Source of the DNA: Prevotella sp.
GTDB lineage: Bacteria; Bacteroidota; Bacteroidia; Bacteroidales; Bacteroidaceae
Direction of reading: 5' to 3'
DNA: 64,000 bases
Assembly: GCA_017538105.1 (NCBI GenBank)
Contig: JAFYJN010000035.1
Coordinates: forward strand, 62,001 to 126,000
Shown piece by piece: positions 17,175-27,292 of the stretch. Below the pieces are notes generated by a model. The model did no database searches, was not told where the DNA came from, and saw only the letters and a program-made list of their open reading frames with translations. How positions within the stretch are numbered: position 1 is the first letter of the stretch; each line of letters begins with the position of its first letter. Position numbers and translations under genes: made by a program.

Positions 17175-18002
17175 TCAGATATTGGTGAGAACACTTCTCA
17201 GTTCCATAGTGGACAGTTCTATATCTATTTGTCTTTTCGACTTATTTCCCACATACCTGAATGTTAAGCCACGTGCCGTTTTAACAAGGTTGTCCAATGT
17301 AGACATCATTCCTGGTGCCGGCGAGTTCAGCTCCTCAATAATCCCTTCTTTGACCGCTGCTTTGTCAAAATCGGAGCTTATTGGGTATACTTTTTCATCC
17401 ACATCAATGATATAAAACAATTGGTTATCGTCAAGGGTGAGATCGACAATCTTCAACCCCTCCTCTATCTGGATAGGCAGAGACTGCTTCGACATGAACA
17501 GGTCATCCTTTAGCGCCAGTTCCGCCGCTTCCGTCTTTGAGATTTTCTGATCCAACGCACGTACTATTTCTTCGAGGGGAATATCCACCGTTGCCTTTTT
17601 CTCCGTATTCTCTTCAGAGAAGATGTAGCGCACCCCCACACGATATCGTTTGAATATTTCCAAGGACTCTCGGTTTCCAGCCAAAGCTGTATTGATCATC
17701 TTGCGTTTGACGATGTCTGTATTTGCCTTCACAGCATCCACCGACAACACTTCCGTCCCCTCATAGACGGTATAATAATAAACCACAACATTGTCGTTGT
17801 CAACGAGTCCTACACTATCAACTCTTCCGATCCCAGGCGTTTCTTGAGGGAATTCTGCATTTGCTTTCGCTATCTCCTGTCTTAGTCTTTTCTTATTGCC
17901 GGAAGAATTGAAGCACCCTGCGCACAATACGACCACGATGAACATACACACGTTGGCATATATCGACCGCCATCTTCTACTGTAAGCTATTGTTTTATCC
18001 AT
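17175..18002 (-). CDS. Lipoprotein of unknown function
   Basis: 275 residues from MDKTIAYSRRWRSIYANVCM. A hydrophobic stretch ends in a lipobox VLCAGC, followed by FNSSGNKK, so lipidation is predicted. The mature protein mixes helices and strands (VDSVGLVDNDNVVVYYYTVY, QLFYIIDVDEKVYPI) without a domain I recognise. A TTG four codons upstream (18014) is a possible start. It sits 17 bases after tsaC and 8 bases before the next gene, in one transcription unit. Its role is unknown and link to tRNA modification should not be assumed. Confidence 0.75.
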   Translation of the reverse strand: MDKTIAYSRRWRSIYANVCMFIVVVLCAGCFNSSGNKKRLRQEIAKANAEFPQETPGIGRVDSVGLVDNDNVVVYYYTVYEGTEVLSVDAVKANTDIVKRKMINTALAGNRESLEIFKRYRVGVRYIFSEENTEKKATVDIPLEEIVRALDQKISKTEAAELALKDDLFMSKQSLPIQIEEGLKIVDLTLDDNQLFYIIDVDEKVYPISSDFDKAAVKEGIIEELNSPAPGMMSTLDNLVKTARGLTFRYVGNKSKRQIDIELSTMELRSVLTNI

Positions 18003-18019
18003 GGTAGTTTTCAATAATA

Positions 18020-18592
18020 TTATTTTCTAATAATGGTAATCAGCCCCTCTTGTGTCAGTCTAATGATGGAAGACGGCACATGCGGTTTTTTCTCCTGCCG
18101 ACGTGACGTACAAACATAGTCTACCGCTTCCAACAATTCGGGGTCGATATCGCAATAGTTTTGTGCCGGTGTCATGCCGCTGATGTTTGCGCTTGTCGAC
18201 ACTATTGCTTTTTGGAATCGGTAGCACAGTTCTTTAGAAAAGGGCTCTTTTGTTATGCGCAAAGCCACCGTACCATCTTCCGCTATAAGATTTGGCGCCA
18301 GATTCACGGCCCCATCAAGAACAATGGTCGTCGGTTTTTCTGCCAGATCGAAGATATCCCATGCCACATCAGGCACATTTCTAACGTAACGCTGTAGCCG
18401 CGCATCACTATCAACGAGACAGATGAGTGCTTTCGAATCAATTCTTCTTTTTATTTTGTAAACTTTTTCAACGGCCATTGGGTTTGTCGCATCACATCCG
18501 ATGCCCCACACCGTATCTGTGGGGTAAAGTATCACCCCACCCTCTCTCATCACTTTTACAGCCTTTTGGATATCGTTCTCGTACTGTGCCAT
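18020..18592 (-). CDS. tsaC: Threonylcarbamoyl-AMP synthase (Sua5/YciO/YrdC family)
   Basis: Makes threonylcarbamoyl-AMP from threonine, bicarbonate and ATP for t6A37 in tRNA. 190 residues from MAQYENDIQKAVKVM. Seen: GGVILYPTDTVWGIGCDATN (about 18-37), the KIKRR basic motif in VYKIKRRIDSKAL, the AEKPTTIVLDG strand, RITKEPF and STSANISG. The reading frame extends upstream to a TTG at 18619, but that codon lies in the promoter's -7 box (18617-18624), so the ATG at 18592 is the real start. A single-domain YciO-type paralogue is possible, but the motif set fits TsaC. First gene of a three-gene minus-strand unit. Confidence 0.88.
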   Translation of the reverse strand: MAQYENDIQKAVKVMREGGVILYPTDTVWGIGCDATNPMAVEKVYKIKRRIDSKALICLVDSDARLQRYVRNVPDVAWDIFDLAEKPTTIVLDGAVNLAPNLIAEDGTVALRITKEPFSKELCYRFQKAIVSTSANISGMTPAQNYCDIDPELLEAVDYVCTSRRQEKKPHVPSSIIRLTQEGLITIIRK

Positions 18593-18616
18593 TCCAACAA
18601 TCTTTTTATTGTCCTG

Positions 18617-18647
18617 CAAAAATACGAAAAAAAAGCTGTTAATACAA
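18617..18647 (-). promoter_or_regulatory. Promoter of the tsaC operon
   Basis: On the minus strand: CTTG (TTG at 18645-18647), 20 bases, TATTTTTG (18624-18617). It overlaps the nominal upstream TTG start and settles the tsaC start at 18592. Confidence 0.65.
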
Positions 18648-18668
18648 GAATTATTCGCCCATTATTTA

Positions 18669-18676
18669 TAATTTTG
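18669..18676 (+). promoter_or_regulatory. Probable -7 box of the cation efflux gene
   Basis: TAATTTTG matches TAnnTTTG, 25 bases ahead of the ATG at 18702. No clear -33 box and no obvious metal-regulator operator. Confidence 0.5.
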
Positions 18677-18701
18677 CAATTGCAAACCATGTGCGATTTA
18701 G

Positions 18702-19586
18702 ATGACACGTGAAAAAGAGATATATAAGGTAACACTCGTTGGCAGTGCAGGCAATGTGGCGTTGATGGTGTTCAAGTTCATCGCCGGCACATTGGGTCAC
18801 AGTGCGGCTATGATTGCCGATGCCGTACATTCATTGTCAGACTTTCTTACCGATATGGCCGTTCTTGTTTTCGTCCATATCAGTGCCAAGCCACAAGATG
18901 CGTCCCATGACTATGGCCATGGCAAATTTGAGACCATTGCCACCTTTCTTATCGGTTTGGCTTTGGCAGGTGCCGCTGTCGGTATCATCTATTCCGGCGG
19001 CACCAAGCTGGCTGATTGGTACCGTGGTGAGTCTTTATCCGCCCCCGGCATGTTGGCTTTGTGGGCCGCCCTTATCTCGATAGCCGTAAAGGAACTCCTT
19101 TACCGTTACGCCGTCCGTCGCGGAAAAGCCTTGGAGTCGCCCGCAACCATTGCCAATGCGTGGCATCACCGCAGCGATGCCCTTTCGTCGATAGGTGCCG
19201 CTATTGGCATTGGCGGTGCCATATTGTTAGGCAACCGTTGGGTGGTGCTCGACCCCTTGGCCTCGATTGTCGTCGGTCTGATGCTTATCAAAGTAGCCAT
19301 CAGTTTATTGAAGACGAGTATCGGCGAACTAACTGAAAGTTCTTTACCCTCAGACACAGAAGACGAAATACTCCAATTGATGGAGAGCATACCCGATGTT
19401 TGTCATCCCCACGACCTTCGTACCCGTCGCATCGGCAACCATTTCGCCATAGAAGCCCATATACGCATGGATGGCACCCTCTCGTTGAATGAAGCCCACG
19501 ACCGCGCCACCGCCATTGAGAACGCGTTGAAGGAGCGTTTTGGTTCCCAAACCCATGTCACTATTCACATGGAACCTGTTAAGTAA
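18702..19586 (+). CDS. Cation diffusion facilitator family transporter
   Basis: Proton-coupled exporter of divalent metals (Zn, Fe, Mn or Co class) in the inner membrane. 294 residues. Seen: TM1 about residues 10-30, the TM2 metal site ADAVHSLSDFLTD (HxxxD-like), a second site HHRSDALSSIGAAIG in TM5, the short cytoplasmic loop KPQDASHDYGHGKFETIA between TM2 and TM3 with DYGHGKFE, and a cytoplasmic C-terminal domain of about 90 residues with HDLRTRRIGNHFAIEAHI. Length and six membrane segments are normal for the family. Divergent from the tsaC operon. The metal cannot be predicted with confidence. Confidence 0.9.
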   Translation: MTREKEIYKVTLVGSAGNVALMVFKFIAGTLGHSAAMIADAVHSLSDFLTDMAVLVFVHISAKPQDASHDYGHGKFETIATFLIGLALAGAAVGIIYSGGTKLADWYRGESLSAPGMLALWAALISIAVKELLYRYAVRRGKALESPATIANAWHHRSDALSSIGAAIGIGGAILLGNRWVVLDPLASIVVGLMLIKVAISLLKTSIGELTESSLPSDTEDEILQLMESIPDVCHPHDLRTRRIGNHFAIEAHIRMDGTLSLNEAHDRATAIENALKERFGSQTHVTIHMEPVK

Positions 19587-19647
19587 ACGTTTTCATGAAA
19601 AAACAGATTATTTTTTGACATAATAATCTTATTTGAAAAAAAATGTT

Positions 19648-19655
19648 TATATTTG
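19648..19655 (+). promoter_or_regulatory. Probable -7 box of the SusC/SusD operon, long leader
   Basis: TATATTTG lies 122 bases before the SusC ATG at 19778, leaving a long 5' leader. I see no -33 box at the usual distance and no regulator gene for the locus in this window. The remaining bases between 19587 and 19777 hold nothing else that I can identify. Confidence 0.5.
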
Positions 19656-19777
19656 CATACTGAAACAAGCTATCGCCCGTGAGGGTTACAAACTACTTGA
19701 AATAGGGACAAATCATCGTGTATTATTGAAGCGATAATAGACCTAAGACAATTTTAACTAAACCTAAAATATTATTT

Positions 19778-22700
19778 ATGTCTGGAAAATTTAAAATCTT
19801 TCGGATTGCGCTCATGTTCATTCTGGCCATGGTGGCCGGAGGCATGTCCGCGCAAAACATCACAGGTAATGTGACCGATTCGAGCGGCGAACCCGTTATC
19901 GGTGCCACGGTTTTGGAGACCGGCACAAGCAATGGCACGGTGACCGACATTGACGGAAACTTTACCTTGAGCAATGTGAAAGGCAATCAGATTACCGTCT
20001 CGTACATCGGTATGAAGACACAACAGGTAAATATTGCCGGCAAGTCAACCGTGAACATCACTCTCGAAGACGAATCGACCACTTTGAACGACGTGGTTGT
20101 GATTGGTTACGGCACAGTGAGGAAGAAAGACTTGACAGGTGCCGTGAGTACAGTGAAGGGTCAGGACCTGGCCAAGGTTCCTGTAACCAATGTTGCCGAA
20201 GCCTTGACTGGTAAGTTGGCCGGTGTTCAGATTACCACCTCCGACGGTTCCCCCGATGCCGAGATGTTGATTCGCGTGCGTGGCGGTGGTTCCATTACCG
20301 GCGACAATTCACCTCTTTATATTGTAGACGGATTCCCTGTATCAAGCATCAGCGACATCGCCTCGAGTGACATAGAGGACATCACTGTGCTGAAGGACGC
20401 GGCCTCTACCGCCATCTATGGTAGTCAGGGTGCCAACGGCGTCATCTTGATTACCACAAAGAGTGCCAAGGAAGGCAAGACTCAGGTGAATTACAACGTG
20501 TACATCCAAGGTAAGACCATTCGCAAGAAGTTAGACACGATGACTCCGAGCCAGTATGTCCGTTACCTGTATGAGCGCCAAGCATTACAGGGCAGCAGCG
20601 GCATCAGCTCGTACGAGAAGCGTTTTGGAGCCTGGGATGATATTGACCTGTATGACTACCAAGCTGGCCATGATTGGCAAGACGAGATGTTCGGCAACCA
20701 CGATATCTCGATGAACCACAATCTGAGCATCAGCGGCGGTACGGAGAAGACGAAGTTCACGTTGAGCGGAAGCTACGCCAACGACAACAGTCTGATGGAA
20801 GGTAACGGTTACCGTCGTTACAACCTCAGTGCTAAGTTGAAGCACGAGTTATACAAGAATCTTGATTTGGACTTTGGTTTCCGTCTGGCCGACACCGAGG
20901 TCAAGGGTATGGGTACTGGCGGCGGCAGCTACAAGTTACGTTCGTATGACGCCATTATGACCGGCCCCGTGTTCGGTCTGTACGACCAGATTCAAATTGA
21001 CCCGAGCATGATGTCAGAGGAAGAGTACGAGGAATATATCAGTAGTACTCGAACCTTAAAAGACAGGGTGAATGACTATTGGCGCAGGAAGGATGACAGA
21101 CGTTACAATTTCAATGCTGCACTGACTTGGAAGATCACCAAGCACTTCACCTATCGTGCCGAAGGCGGTTATGAGTATCTATTTGCTCAACAGAAAGACT
21201 GGTATGGAGCCCGTTCAAACAAGGCTGTGCAGGACGGAGGCAGTCTACCTATGGGTGAGTGGTATAAGCGCGACACTTGGAAGTTGCGCGGCACCCACAC
21301 TTTGACATGGAAACAGAAGTTTAACGACATCCACGATTTCAATGTGATGGTAGGTCAGGAATATGTGGGCACCAACTACGAGCAGTTGGGTACGCTGACC
21401 TTCAAATATTTCCAGAAGGACATTACGCCTGAGAAGATGTTTGCCTCGATACAAAACAACAGCCATGCCACGGGAGCGCAGACTTTGGCCTCCACCTTGG
21501 GACAGGAAGACCGCACCATCTCGTTCCTGAGTCGTATCATGTACACCTTGATGGACCGTTACCTGTTCACCGTGACGTTGCGTGAGGATGGTTCGTCGAA
21601 GTTCAGCCGTGGCAACCGCTGGGGGTTCTTCCCTGCCTTCGCTTTCGGTTGGCGCATTGCCGAGGAGCCTTGGATGGAGAGCACCCGCAACTGGTTAAGC
21701 AACCTGAAACTGCGCGCCTCTTACGGTACCGCCGGTAACAACCGTATCGGTTCTGCCATGTTTGAGACCACCTATAAAGCCTACTCCAGTTCGAAATATT
21801 ATGGCGCGGGCAACCAGCAGAACCCCCACTTCACCTTGAACAACTCCCAGTTGGCCAATCCCGACCTGAAGTGGGAGACCACCATTACCCGTAACATCGG
21901 TTTGGACTTCGGTTTCTTCCATGAGCGTCTGACCGGTAGCCTGGATTTCTATTGGAACACCGTGAAAGACCTGTTGGTGGAAGTGCCCATCACCTCCATC
22001 GGCTACACCTCGATGCAACGCAACGTAGGTCAGACTTCTAACAAAGGAGTTGAGTTGACGTTGAATGCCGTAGCTTTGCAGCATAAAGATTATTCGTTGA
22101 ATTTCAACTTCAATATTGGTTACAACAAAAACAATGTGGATAAGTTGACCGATGGTGTCACATCGATGCAGTTCAATTCGGGCGGTTTCTCAACCGATAT
22201 GCGTGGTGCCGATGATTACCGTGTTATTGTAGACCAACCCCTCGGCTTGGTTTGGGGTTTTGAGTATGACGGCATCTATGGTGTCGACGATTTCGAGACT
22301 TATGTTGACGAGAACTGCAAGATACAGTTCCAGTTTGACAAGTCGGGTAACTACATCCTAAAAGAAGGTGTGGTAGACAACACTTTCCTGACTGCCGGCA
22401 GCCGTGGTGGTCTTCGTCCTGGTGCCATGAAGTTTAAGGACCAGAATGGTGACGGCAAGATTGATGCTGACAATGACCGTACCATTATCGGCAAGACACA
22501 GCCCAAGTTCACCGGCGGTTTTGGTCTGAACGCTACCTACAAGTGGTTTGACTTGAGTGCCAACTTCAACTTTGTGGTCGGCAACGATGTTTACAACATG
22601 GACAAGATGGTTGCCTCGCAGAGTTACCGTAACCAATGGGCAGCTCTTCGTCAAGAGATGGCTCCTGTGACCCTTGGTGGTGAGTCGTGGACCTATTTGG

Positions 22701-23086
22701 ACCAAAAGACTGGAGAGATAGTCACTGACTACGAGACATTGAAAACCATGAACGCCAGTGCCACCCGTTGGTCGGGTCTAACGATGTCGGACAACAACCC
22801 CACCCCGAATTCCGCTTTTATTGAGGATGGTTCGTTCCTCCGCTTGCAAAACATCACCTTAGGCTTCACCTTCCCGAGGGAATGGATACAGCGTTTTGCC
22901 TGCCAGCAATTCCGTATCTATTGCACCTTGAACAATGTGTTCTGTCTGACCAACTACAGTGGTTACGACCCTGAGGTGAACTCCGCCATCCGTAACTCTA
23001 AGACCAGCGGCCTAACTCCCGGTGCCGACTTCTCGGCCTATCCCAAATCGTTCTCGTGGACGATAGGTGCCAACATCACATTCTAA
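19778..23086 (+). CDS. SusC-like TonB-dependent outer-membrane transporter
   Basis: Imports oligosaccharides across the outer membrane with its SusD partner, powered by TonB. 1102 residues, typical for SusC. Signal peptide ends near GGMSA (about residue 24); a CarboxypepD_reg-like domain follows (about 27-105: ITGNVTDSSGEPVIGATVLE ... GNFTLSNVKG), then the SusC motif DVVVIGYGTVRKKDLTGAVS (about 108-127), the plug with RIRGGGSITGDN-like and YIVDGFPV, and a ~22-strand barrel ending SWTIGANITF with a terminal Phe. The substrate is inferred to be pectin because a PL1 pectate lyase closes the operon. Confidence 0.95.
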   Translation: MSGKFKIFRIALMFILAMVAGGMSAQNITGNVTDSSGEPVIGATVLETGTSNGTVTDIDGNFTLSNVKGNQITVSYIGMKTQQVNIAGKSTVNITLEDESTTLNDVVVIGYGTVRKKDLTGAVSTVKGQDLAKVPVTNVAEALTGKLAGVQITTSDGSPDAEMLIRVRGGGSITGDNSPLYIVDGFPVSSISDIASSDIEDITVLKDAASTAIYGSQGANGVILITTKSAKEGKTQVNYNVYIQGKTIRKKLDTMTPSQYVRYLYERQALQGSSGISSYEKRFGAWDDIDLYDYQAGHDWQDEMFGNHDISMNHNLSISGGTEKTKFTLSGSYANDNSLMEGNGYRRYNLSAKLKHELYKNLDLDFGFRLADTEVKGMGTGGGSYKLRSYDAIMTGPVFGLYDQIQIDPSMMSEEEYEEYISSTRTLKDRVNDYWRRKDDRRYNFNAALTWKITKHFTYRAEGGYEYLFAQQKDWYGARSNKAVQDGGSLPMGEWYKRDTWKLRGTHTLTWKQKFNDIHDFNVMVGQEYVGTNYEQLGTLTFKYFQKDITPEKMFASIQNNSHATGAQTLASTLGQEDRTISFLSRIMYTLMDRYLFTVTLREDGSSKFSRGNRWGFFPAFAFGWRIAEEPWMESTRNWLSNLKLRASYGTAGNNRIGSAMFETTYKAYSSSKYYGAGNQQNPHFTLNNSQLANPDLKWETTITRNIGLDFGFFHERLTGSLDFYWNTVKDLLVEVPITSIGYTSMQRNVGQTSNKGVELTLNAVALQHKDYSLNFNFNIGYNKNNVDKLTDGVTSMQFNSGGFSTDMRGADDYRVIVDQPLGLVWGFEYDGIYGVDDFETYVDENCKIQFQFDKSGNYILKEGVVDNTFLTAGSRGGLRPGAMKFKDQNGDGKIDADNDRTIIGKTQPKFTGGFGLNATYKWFDLSANFNFVVGNDVYNMDKMVASQSYRNQWAALRQEMAPVTLGGESWTYLDQKTGEIVTDYETLKTMNASATRWSGLTMSDNNPTPNSAFIEDGSFLRLQNITLGFTFPREWIQRFACQQFRIYCTLNNVFCLTNYSGYDPEVNSAIRNSKTSGLTPGADFSAYPKSFSWTIGANITF

Positions 23087-23106
23087 ACCATATTATAAAC
23101 AAGGAT

Positions 23107-25176
23107 ATGAAAAAGATATATTTATATATTGCAGCACTGGCCATAACGATGGGCATCAGTTCTTGCGAGGATATGCTCGACACCGAGTCGTTGTCGACAG
23201 ACAATTTGGAATATCTGACTTCCAACTCCACCGATGCCCGCAAAATGATTGACCACGTGTATTCGTATTTCTGCGAAGACACATACACCTCGCGTATGAG
23301 CACAAACTGGATGCAGAATACCGACATCGAAGTTGGTTTCCTTACCAAGGCCAACACCGAGGAAGCCACCCGTCGTGGTATTTGGTCATTGAATGCCCAT
23401 CAGTTCAGTGACATCAAGAATGCATGGGACAATGCTTTGAAAGCCATTGACTTCTCAAACCAGATTATCGTGGGCATCGAAGGTAGCGACGCTTACAAGA
23501 ATGGCGACCGTGATATGAAACAGTTGTTGGGTGAGACCTATTGTCTGCGCGCCTATTGGTATTGGCTGATGTGCAATTTCTGGGCTGACGTCCCCTTTGC
23601 CACGACGCCAACGACCAACAACGACATGCACAACGATCCTCGTACCGACAAGAACATCATCTACACCCACATGATTCAAGACCTGATTGACCATGAGGCC
23701 GAGATGAAGTGGAGCAGCGAGGTGACTGTTGAGCGTATGAACCGCGACTTCGCCTTGGGTTTCATCGTGAAGCTCGCCATGTTCCGCGCAGGTTATTCCA
23801 TGCAGGCCGATGGTTCGATGTCCCGTTGCAACGGGACTGGAGAGGAATACACCGTCCATTATGTTGACGAGAACGGCAATGCAGCTACCGCCAGCAGTGC
23901 CGACGACTATTATAAGGTAGCCAAGGCCTACGCCCTTAAGCTCATCAACTTGAAGCCTCATACCCTTCTGGCGAAATACAAAGAAATATTCGACAACGAG
24001 ATCAACGGCTGCAACCCAGCAGATGGTGATGTGTTGTTCGAGATGGGCTTTGTTCCCAACAGTGGCGGTGATATCGGTTGGTGTCATGGTCTGAGTGTCG
24101 TTGCCAGCACCAAGGGAGCCGGCACCACTTATACAAATCTGATGCCGAGCTATGCCTGCTCGTTCGACCCCGATGACCAGCGTCTGCCCGTGACATGCGT
24201 AAACTACCGTTACCTGTACGATGACAAACAGGCCGCCACCGACGCTTTGGGCATCCAGCCCGCCAAGTGGTGCCGTTTGGACTTGAACGTAACCAGCGTC
24301 GCTTCGAAGGGTACCGGTATCAACTGGCCCGTATTGCGTTACGCCGATGTATTGCTGCTGTTGGCCGAGGCCGACAACGAGATCAACGGGGGGCCTACTG
24401 ATTTGGCACGTCAAATGCTGAAGGTTGTTCGCGATCGTGCCTTCGCCAATTCTAAGCAGAAAAGTGAGAAGGTTGACAATTACATCGCTGGATTGAGCGA
24501 CTACAAGTCATTCAAAGAGGCTATTATCAATGAGCGCGCGTGGGAGTTTGGCGGTGAGAACATCCGCAAGTTCGACCTGGTTCGTTGGAATAACTATTCC
24601 GAGAAAGTGGTGGATGCCATTGAGTGGATTCGCGATGTTGCCATGAACTACAGCCAAACGAGCATTGTGAACGGCGAGTTCCTGTATGACAAGAATCAAG
24701 AGATCGTGCCTATGGATGTTGCCAATCGTTTGTATTACAACTACAAGAAGGGGCAGGTTGTGTTTGAAAACGACTACTTCACCTACCGTGACCGCACCGA
24801 GAGCCCGTATAATACCGCCGAGCGTCTGGCCGACGACGACATCAAGGCCGCCGGCGCCACCTACAGCGGTTTGAAGTATGTGAACTTCATGGAGGCATTG
24901 ATGAGTGTCAGCGACACCAATCCAGAGACCAAAGAAAAGTATGGAACGACAACTGACGAAAACGGCAAAGAGGTGACCATCAAGAAAGGTATCCTGAATG
25001 AACGCATCCGTTACTCCTGGATTGGTTTGACCGGTGGTTTATTGGAAACCGGTGTCGAAGACCTCACCCCGATTCGTTCGAAAGTTACCCCCTATGTCCT
25101 GCCTATTCCTTCAGACCGCATCATGTCATCAGGCGGTGTGTTGAGCAACAATGGCTACGGCATACTGAATCCGTAA
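23107..25176 (+). CDS. SusD-like surface glycan-binding lipoprotein (RagB/SusD)
   Basis: Lid and glycan-binding partner of the adjacent SusC. 689 residues from MKKIYLYIAALAITMGISSC; the lipobox ISSC and EDM after it predict a surface lipoprotein. Seen: the SusD N-terminal TPR-like region (DIKNAWDNALKAIDFSNQII, LLGETYCLRAYWYWLMCNFW), the PVLRYADVLLLLAEADNEI strand-helix, and the C-terminal INERAWEFGGENIRKFDLVRW that is diagnostic of SusD. At 689 residues it is longer than the usual 500-600, partly from a C-terminal extension. 20 bases after SusC. Confidence 0.95.
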   Translation: MKKIYLYIAALAITMGISSCEDMLDTESLSTDNLEYLTSNSTDARKMIDHVYSYFCEDTYTSRMSTNWMQNTDIEVGFLTKANTEEATRRGIWSLNAHQFSDIKNAWDNALKAIDFSNQIIVGIEGSDAYKNGDRDMKQLLGETYCLRAYWYWLMCNFWADVPFATTPTTNNDMHNDPRTDKNIIYTHMIQDLIDHEAEMKWSSEVTVERMNRDFALGFIVKLAMFRAGYSMQADGSMSRCNGTGEEYTVHYVDENGNAATASSADDYYKVAKAYALKLINLKPHTLLAKYKEIFDNEINGCNPADGDVLFEMGFVPNSGGDIGWCHGLSVVASTKGAGTTYTNLMPSYACSFDPDDQRLPVTCVNYRYLYDDKQAATDALGIQPAKWCRLDLNVTSVASKGTGINWPVLRYADVLLLLAEADNEINGGPTDLARQMLKVVRDRAFANSKQKSEKVDNYIAGLSDYKSFKEAIINERAWEFGGENIRKFDLVRWNNYSEKVVDAIEWIRDVAMNYSQTSIVNGEFLYDKNQEIVPMDVANRLYYNYKKGQVVFENDYFTYRDRTESPYNTAERLADDDIKAAGATYSGLKYVNFMEALMSVSDTNPETKEKYGTTTDENGKEVTIKKGILNERIRYSWIGLTGGLLETGVEDLTPIRSKVTPYVLPIPSDRIMSSGGVLSNNGYGILNP

Positions 25177-25289
25177 AAGTGCTAAGGGATGAGTGATGAA
25201 GGCCGGACAATGAAGGCTGGACGATAGCCATCCCATCAATTAACAAGACATAATAGCATACAGAGAAAAGATACAAACAATATACGACT

Positions 25290-27137
25290 ATGAAATCATT
25301 TAAATATTTCATTCTATCGCTGTTCGGCCTGTTGATGACAGGTTTCATGAGCAGTTGCGATGATGACCTAAAGGACGGCGACGCCCCTCGTCTGTTCCGT
25401 CCTGTGGCCTCATTGGAAACGAACAACAACTCGATTATCGCCTCATGGGACAACATTGCCGGAGCCACCAGTTATACCTTGGAACTGTACAAGGTGACGG
25501 GCACTGATGAAGCCGGAGAAAACATCTATGAGTTGTATAAGACCGTGACTTGCGAGTCGTCGCCCTACACATTCGATGATTTGGAATGGGATGAGAAATA
25601 CAAGGTTGCCATCACCTGCAATGGTCCCACCAAGTCTTCGGGTAAATATGAAACCAACGATGCGAGCATTCCATATCCCACCACGTTGAAAAGCGTGAAA
25701 ACCATTGATAACGCAGCACGCGTAACGTGGGACAATGGCAAGAAAGAAGAAGCTTCAGAATCCTCAGAAGAGGAAGAGACAGAGGAAACGGATGACAGTT
25801 CTGCCGATAGTGAAGAAAGTTCTATTACCATTATCAAAGCCATCGTTGCTGTTCCCGTTGATGGTGGAGAGAAAATTGTAAAGATTATCAGCAGCAGTGT
25901 CTTCGAAGCAGGCCAAACCGACATTATGGGATTGGCCCCCCAGACAAAGTATTATTTCATTGCCTACACTACTGACGACGAGAGCGAGTTTAACAACTCC
26001 ACCTATGCCGGTCGTTTGTCGGCCACCACTGGTAAGGCCATTGACTTTGACGAGAAATATGGTGCCGGTATGTGGGTAGATATCCGCGGTTATGACGAGA
26101 AGCAAGCCAAAGACACGTTGAAGAGTGAAACATTCTGGAACGAAGTGATTACACAAGACGGCATGACTATCATTCTCCGTGGCGACTTTGACTACAAGGT
26201 TAACAACAGTATCGCTTTGGACAAGAGTGTCCGTTTTGTCACCGCTTCGACACTTGGCAGCAATGCCCGTTTCATCAGCAGTGGCGGTATCACGATGGCC
26301 AAGAACGTTGAAATCGATTGGGTGGAGTTTGAGAATGTAGATTTCATCAGCGACAAGGCCCTGAATGGCGATAATGACGTGAAAGAGAACACGGATCCCA
26401 CATGGGGTGGTCGTCAGGTATTCAACATTAACGGTGTTAACTCGACGCTGAAGAAACTATCGTTTAAGGGATGTACGGTTACCGGTTATCGTGCTTTTGT
26501 CCGTTCGCAGAAAGACGGAGACAACATCAACGAAATTGTTGTTGATAACTGTACATTGAACTGTATCGGCGACCAGGGTGTGTTCACCACGACGAATAAA
26601 GCCGGCGACTGGAAACAGATTACACTGAAGAACAGTACCGTTACTAACATCGTGATGCTGTGTGATCTTCGCATTACTGTGAATCCACTGACGTTTAATA
26701 TCGAGAACTGCACCTTCTGCTATGCCCCTAAGGAGACTACCGCCAATGCCAACACTCCATTGTTGCGACTGAACGGCAACAAGAATACCATCTCCGTGAA
26801 CATCAGCAATACTTTGTTCGGTCCTTCGATGGCTACGGAGAAGTCGGAAGGCGATGCCATTCACACCTATACAGCCGGCACAGCTGGCAGCATCTTCCTG
26901 AACGGTAATACCGGTGCAGAAGATACCCCGCTTCCAGTACCACTGGTGAGTGTGTCGAAGAGTTTCAAGACCAACTTCGGCTGGTGGACTAACGACAAAG
27001 GCGTGTCCTATCCTATTGATGCCTTGCAAGAATTAGGCATGGATGAGAAGACCCTGTGGAGTGCTCCCGAGAAGGGTGAGTTCCGTATCATGGCCAACCT
27101 GCCTGAGAGCGGGCTTGGTGCTCCGATGTGGCAATAA
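25290..27137 (+). CDS. Surface lipoprotein with FN3-like and beta-helix regions (pectin locus)
   Basis: 615 residues. Lipoprotein leader MKSFKYFILSLFGLLMTGFM ends in SSC with DDD after the cysteine, a surface-export style signal. Residues about 35-250 look like two fibronectin type III-like domains (ASWDNIAGATSYTLELYKVTG, ARVTWDN), separated by an acidic Ser/Glu linker at about 150-178. The C-terminal half has repeated short strands with stacked Asn/Ser and phrases such as KKLSFKGCTVTGYRAFVRS and IVVDNCTLNCIGDQGVFT, suggesting a right-handed beta-helix of the DUF4957/DUF5123 type found in pectin loci. Probably a glycan-binding surface protein; no catalytic residues recognised. Confidence 0.8.
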   Translation: MKSFKYFILSLFGLLMTGFMSSCDDDLKDGDAPRLFRPVASLETNNNSIIASWDNIAGATSYTLELYKVTGTDEAGENIYELYKTVTCESSPYTFDDLEWDEKYKVAITCNGPTKSSGKYETNDASIPYPTTLKSVKTIDNAARVTWDNGKKEEASESSEEEETEETDDSSADSEESSITIIKAIVAVPVDGGEKIVKIISSSVFEAGQTDIMGLAPQTKYYFIAYTTDDESEFNNSTYAGRLSATTGKAIDFDEKYGAGMWVDIRGYDEKQAKDTLKSETFWNEVITQDGMTIILRGDFDYKVNNSIALDKSVRFVTASTLGSNARFISSGGITMAKNVEIDWVEFENVDFISDKALNGDNDVKENTDPTWGGRQVFNINGVNSTLKKLSFKGCTVTGYRAFVRSQKDGDNINEIVVDNCTLNCIGDQGVFTTTNKAGDWKQITLKNSTVTNIVMLCDLRITVNPLTFNIENCTFCYAPKETTANANTPLLRLNGNKNTISVNISNTLFGPSMATEKSEGDAIHTYTAGTAGSIFLNGNTGAEDTPLPVPLVSVSKSFKTNFGWWTNDKGVSYPIDALQELGMDEKTLWSAPEKGEFRIMANLPESGLGAPMWQ

Positions 27138-27207
27138 AAATCCCTATTTATCACAGAGGCACAGAGCAGTGGAGGCTGTTCTGTGCTTCTGTGGTTTCAT
27201 AATAGGA

Positions 27208-27281
27208 ACAATAGACACTATAGTCGCCATAGAAATAATAGGCACTATAGAAGCTATAGAAAGTATAGAGGCTATAAAGAA
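27208..27281 (+). repeat. Short CTATAGAA-type imperfect repeats
   Basis: The spacer before the pectate lyase gene consists of imperfect copies of (A)CTATAGAA/GCTATAGA. It contains no gene. Similar purine-rich or AT-rich simple repeats occur ahead of other genes in this window. Confidence 0.5.
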
Positions 27282-27292
27282 TTTTTCATGAG

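Noticed and set aside
18593-18619. TTG start for tsaC giving nine extra residues
   Set aside because: The TTG is part of the -7 box TATTTTTG of the operon promoter.
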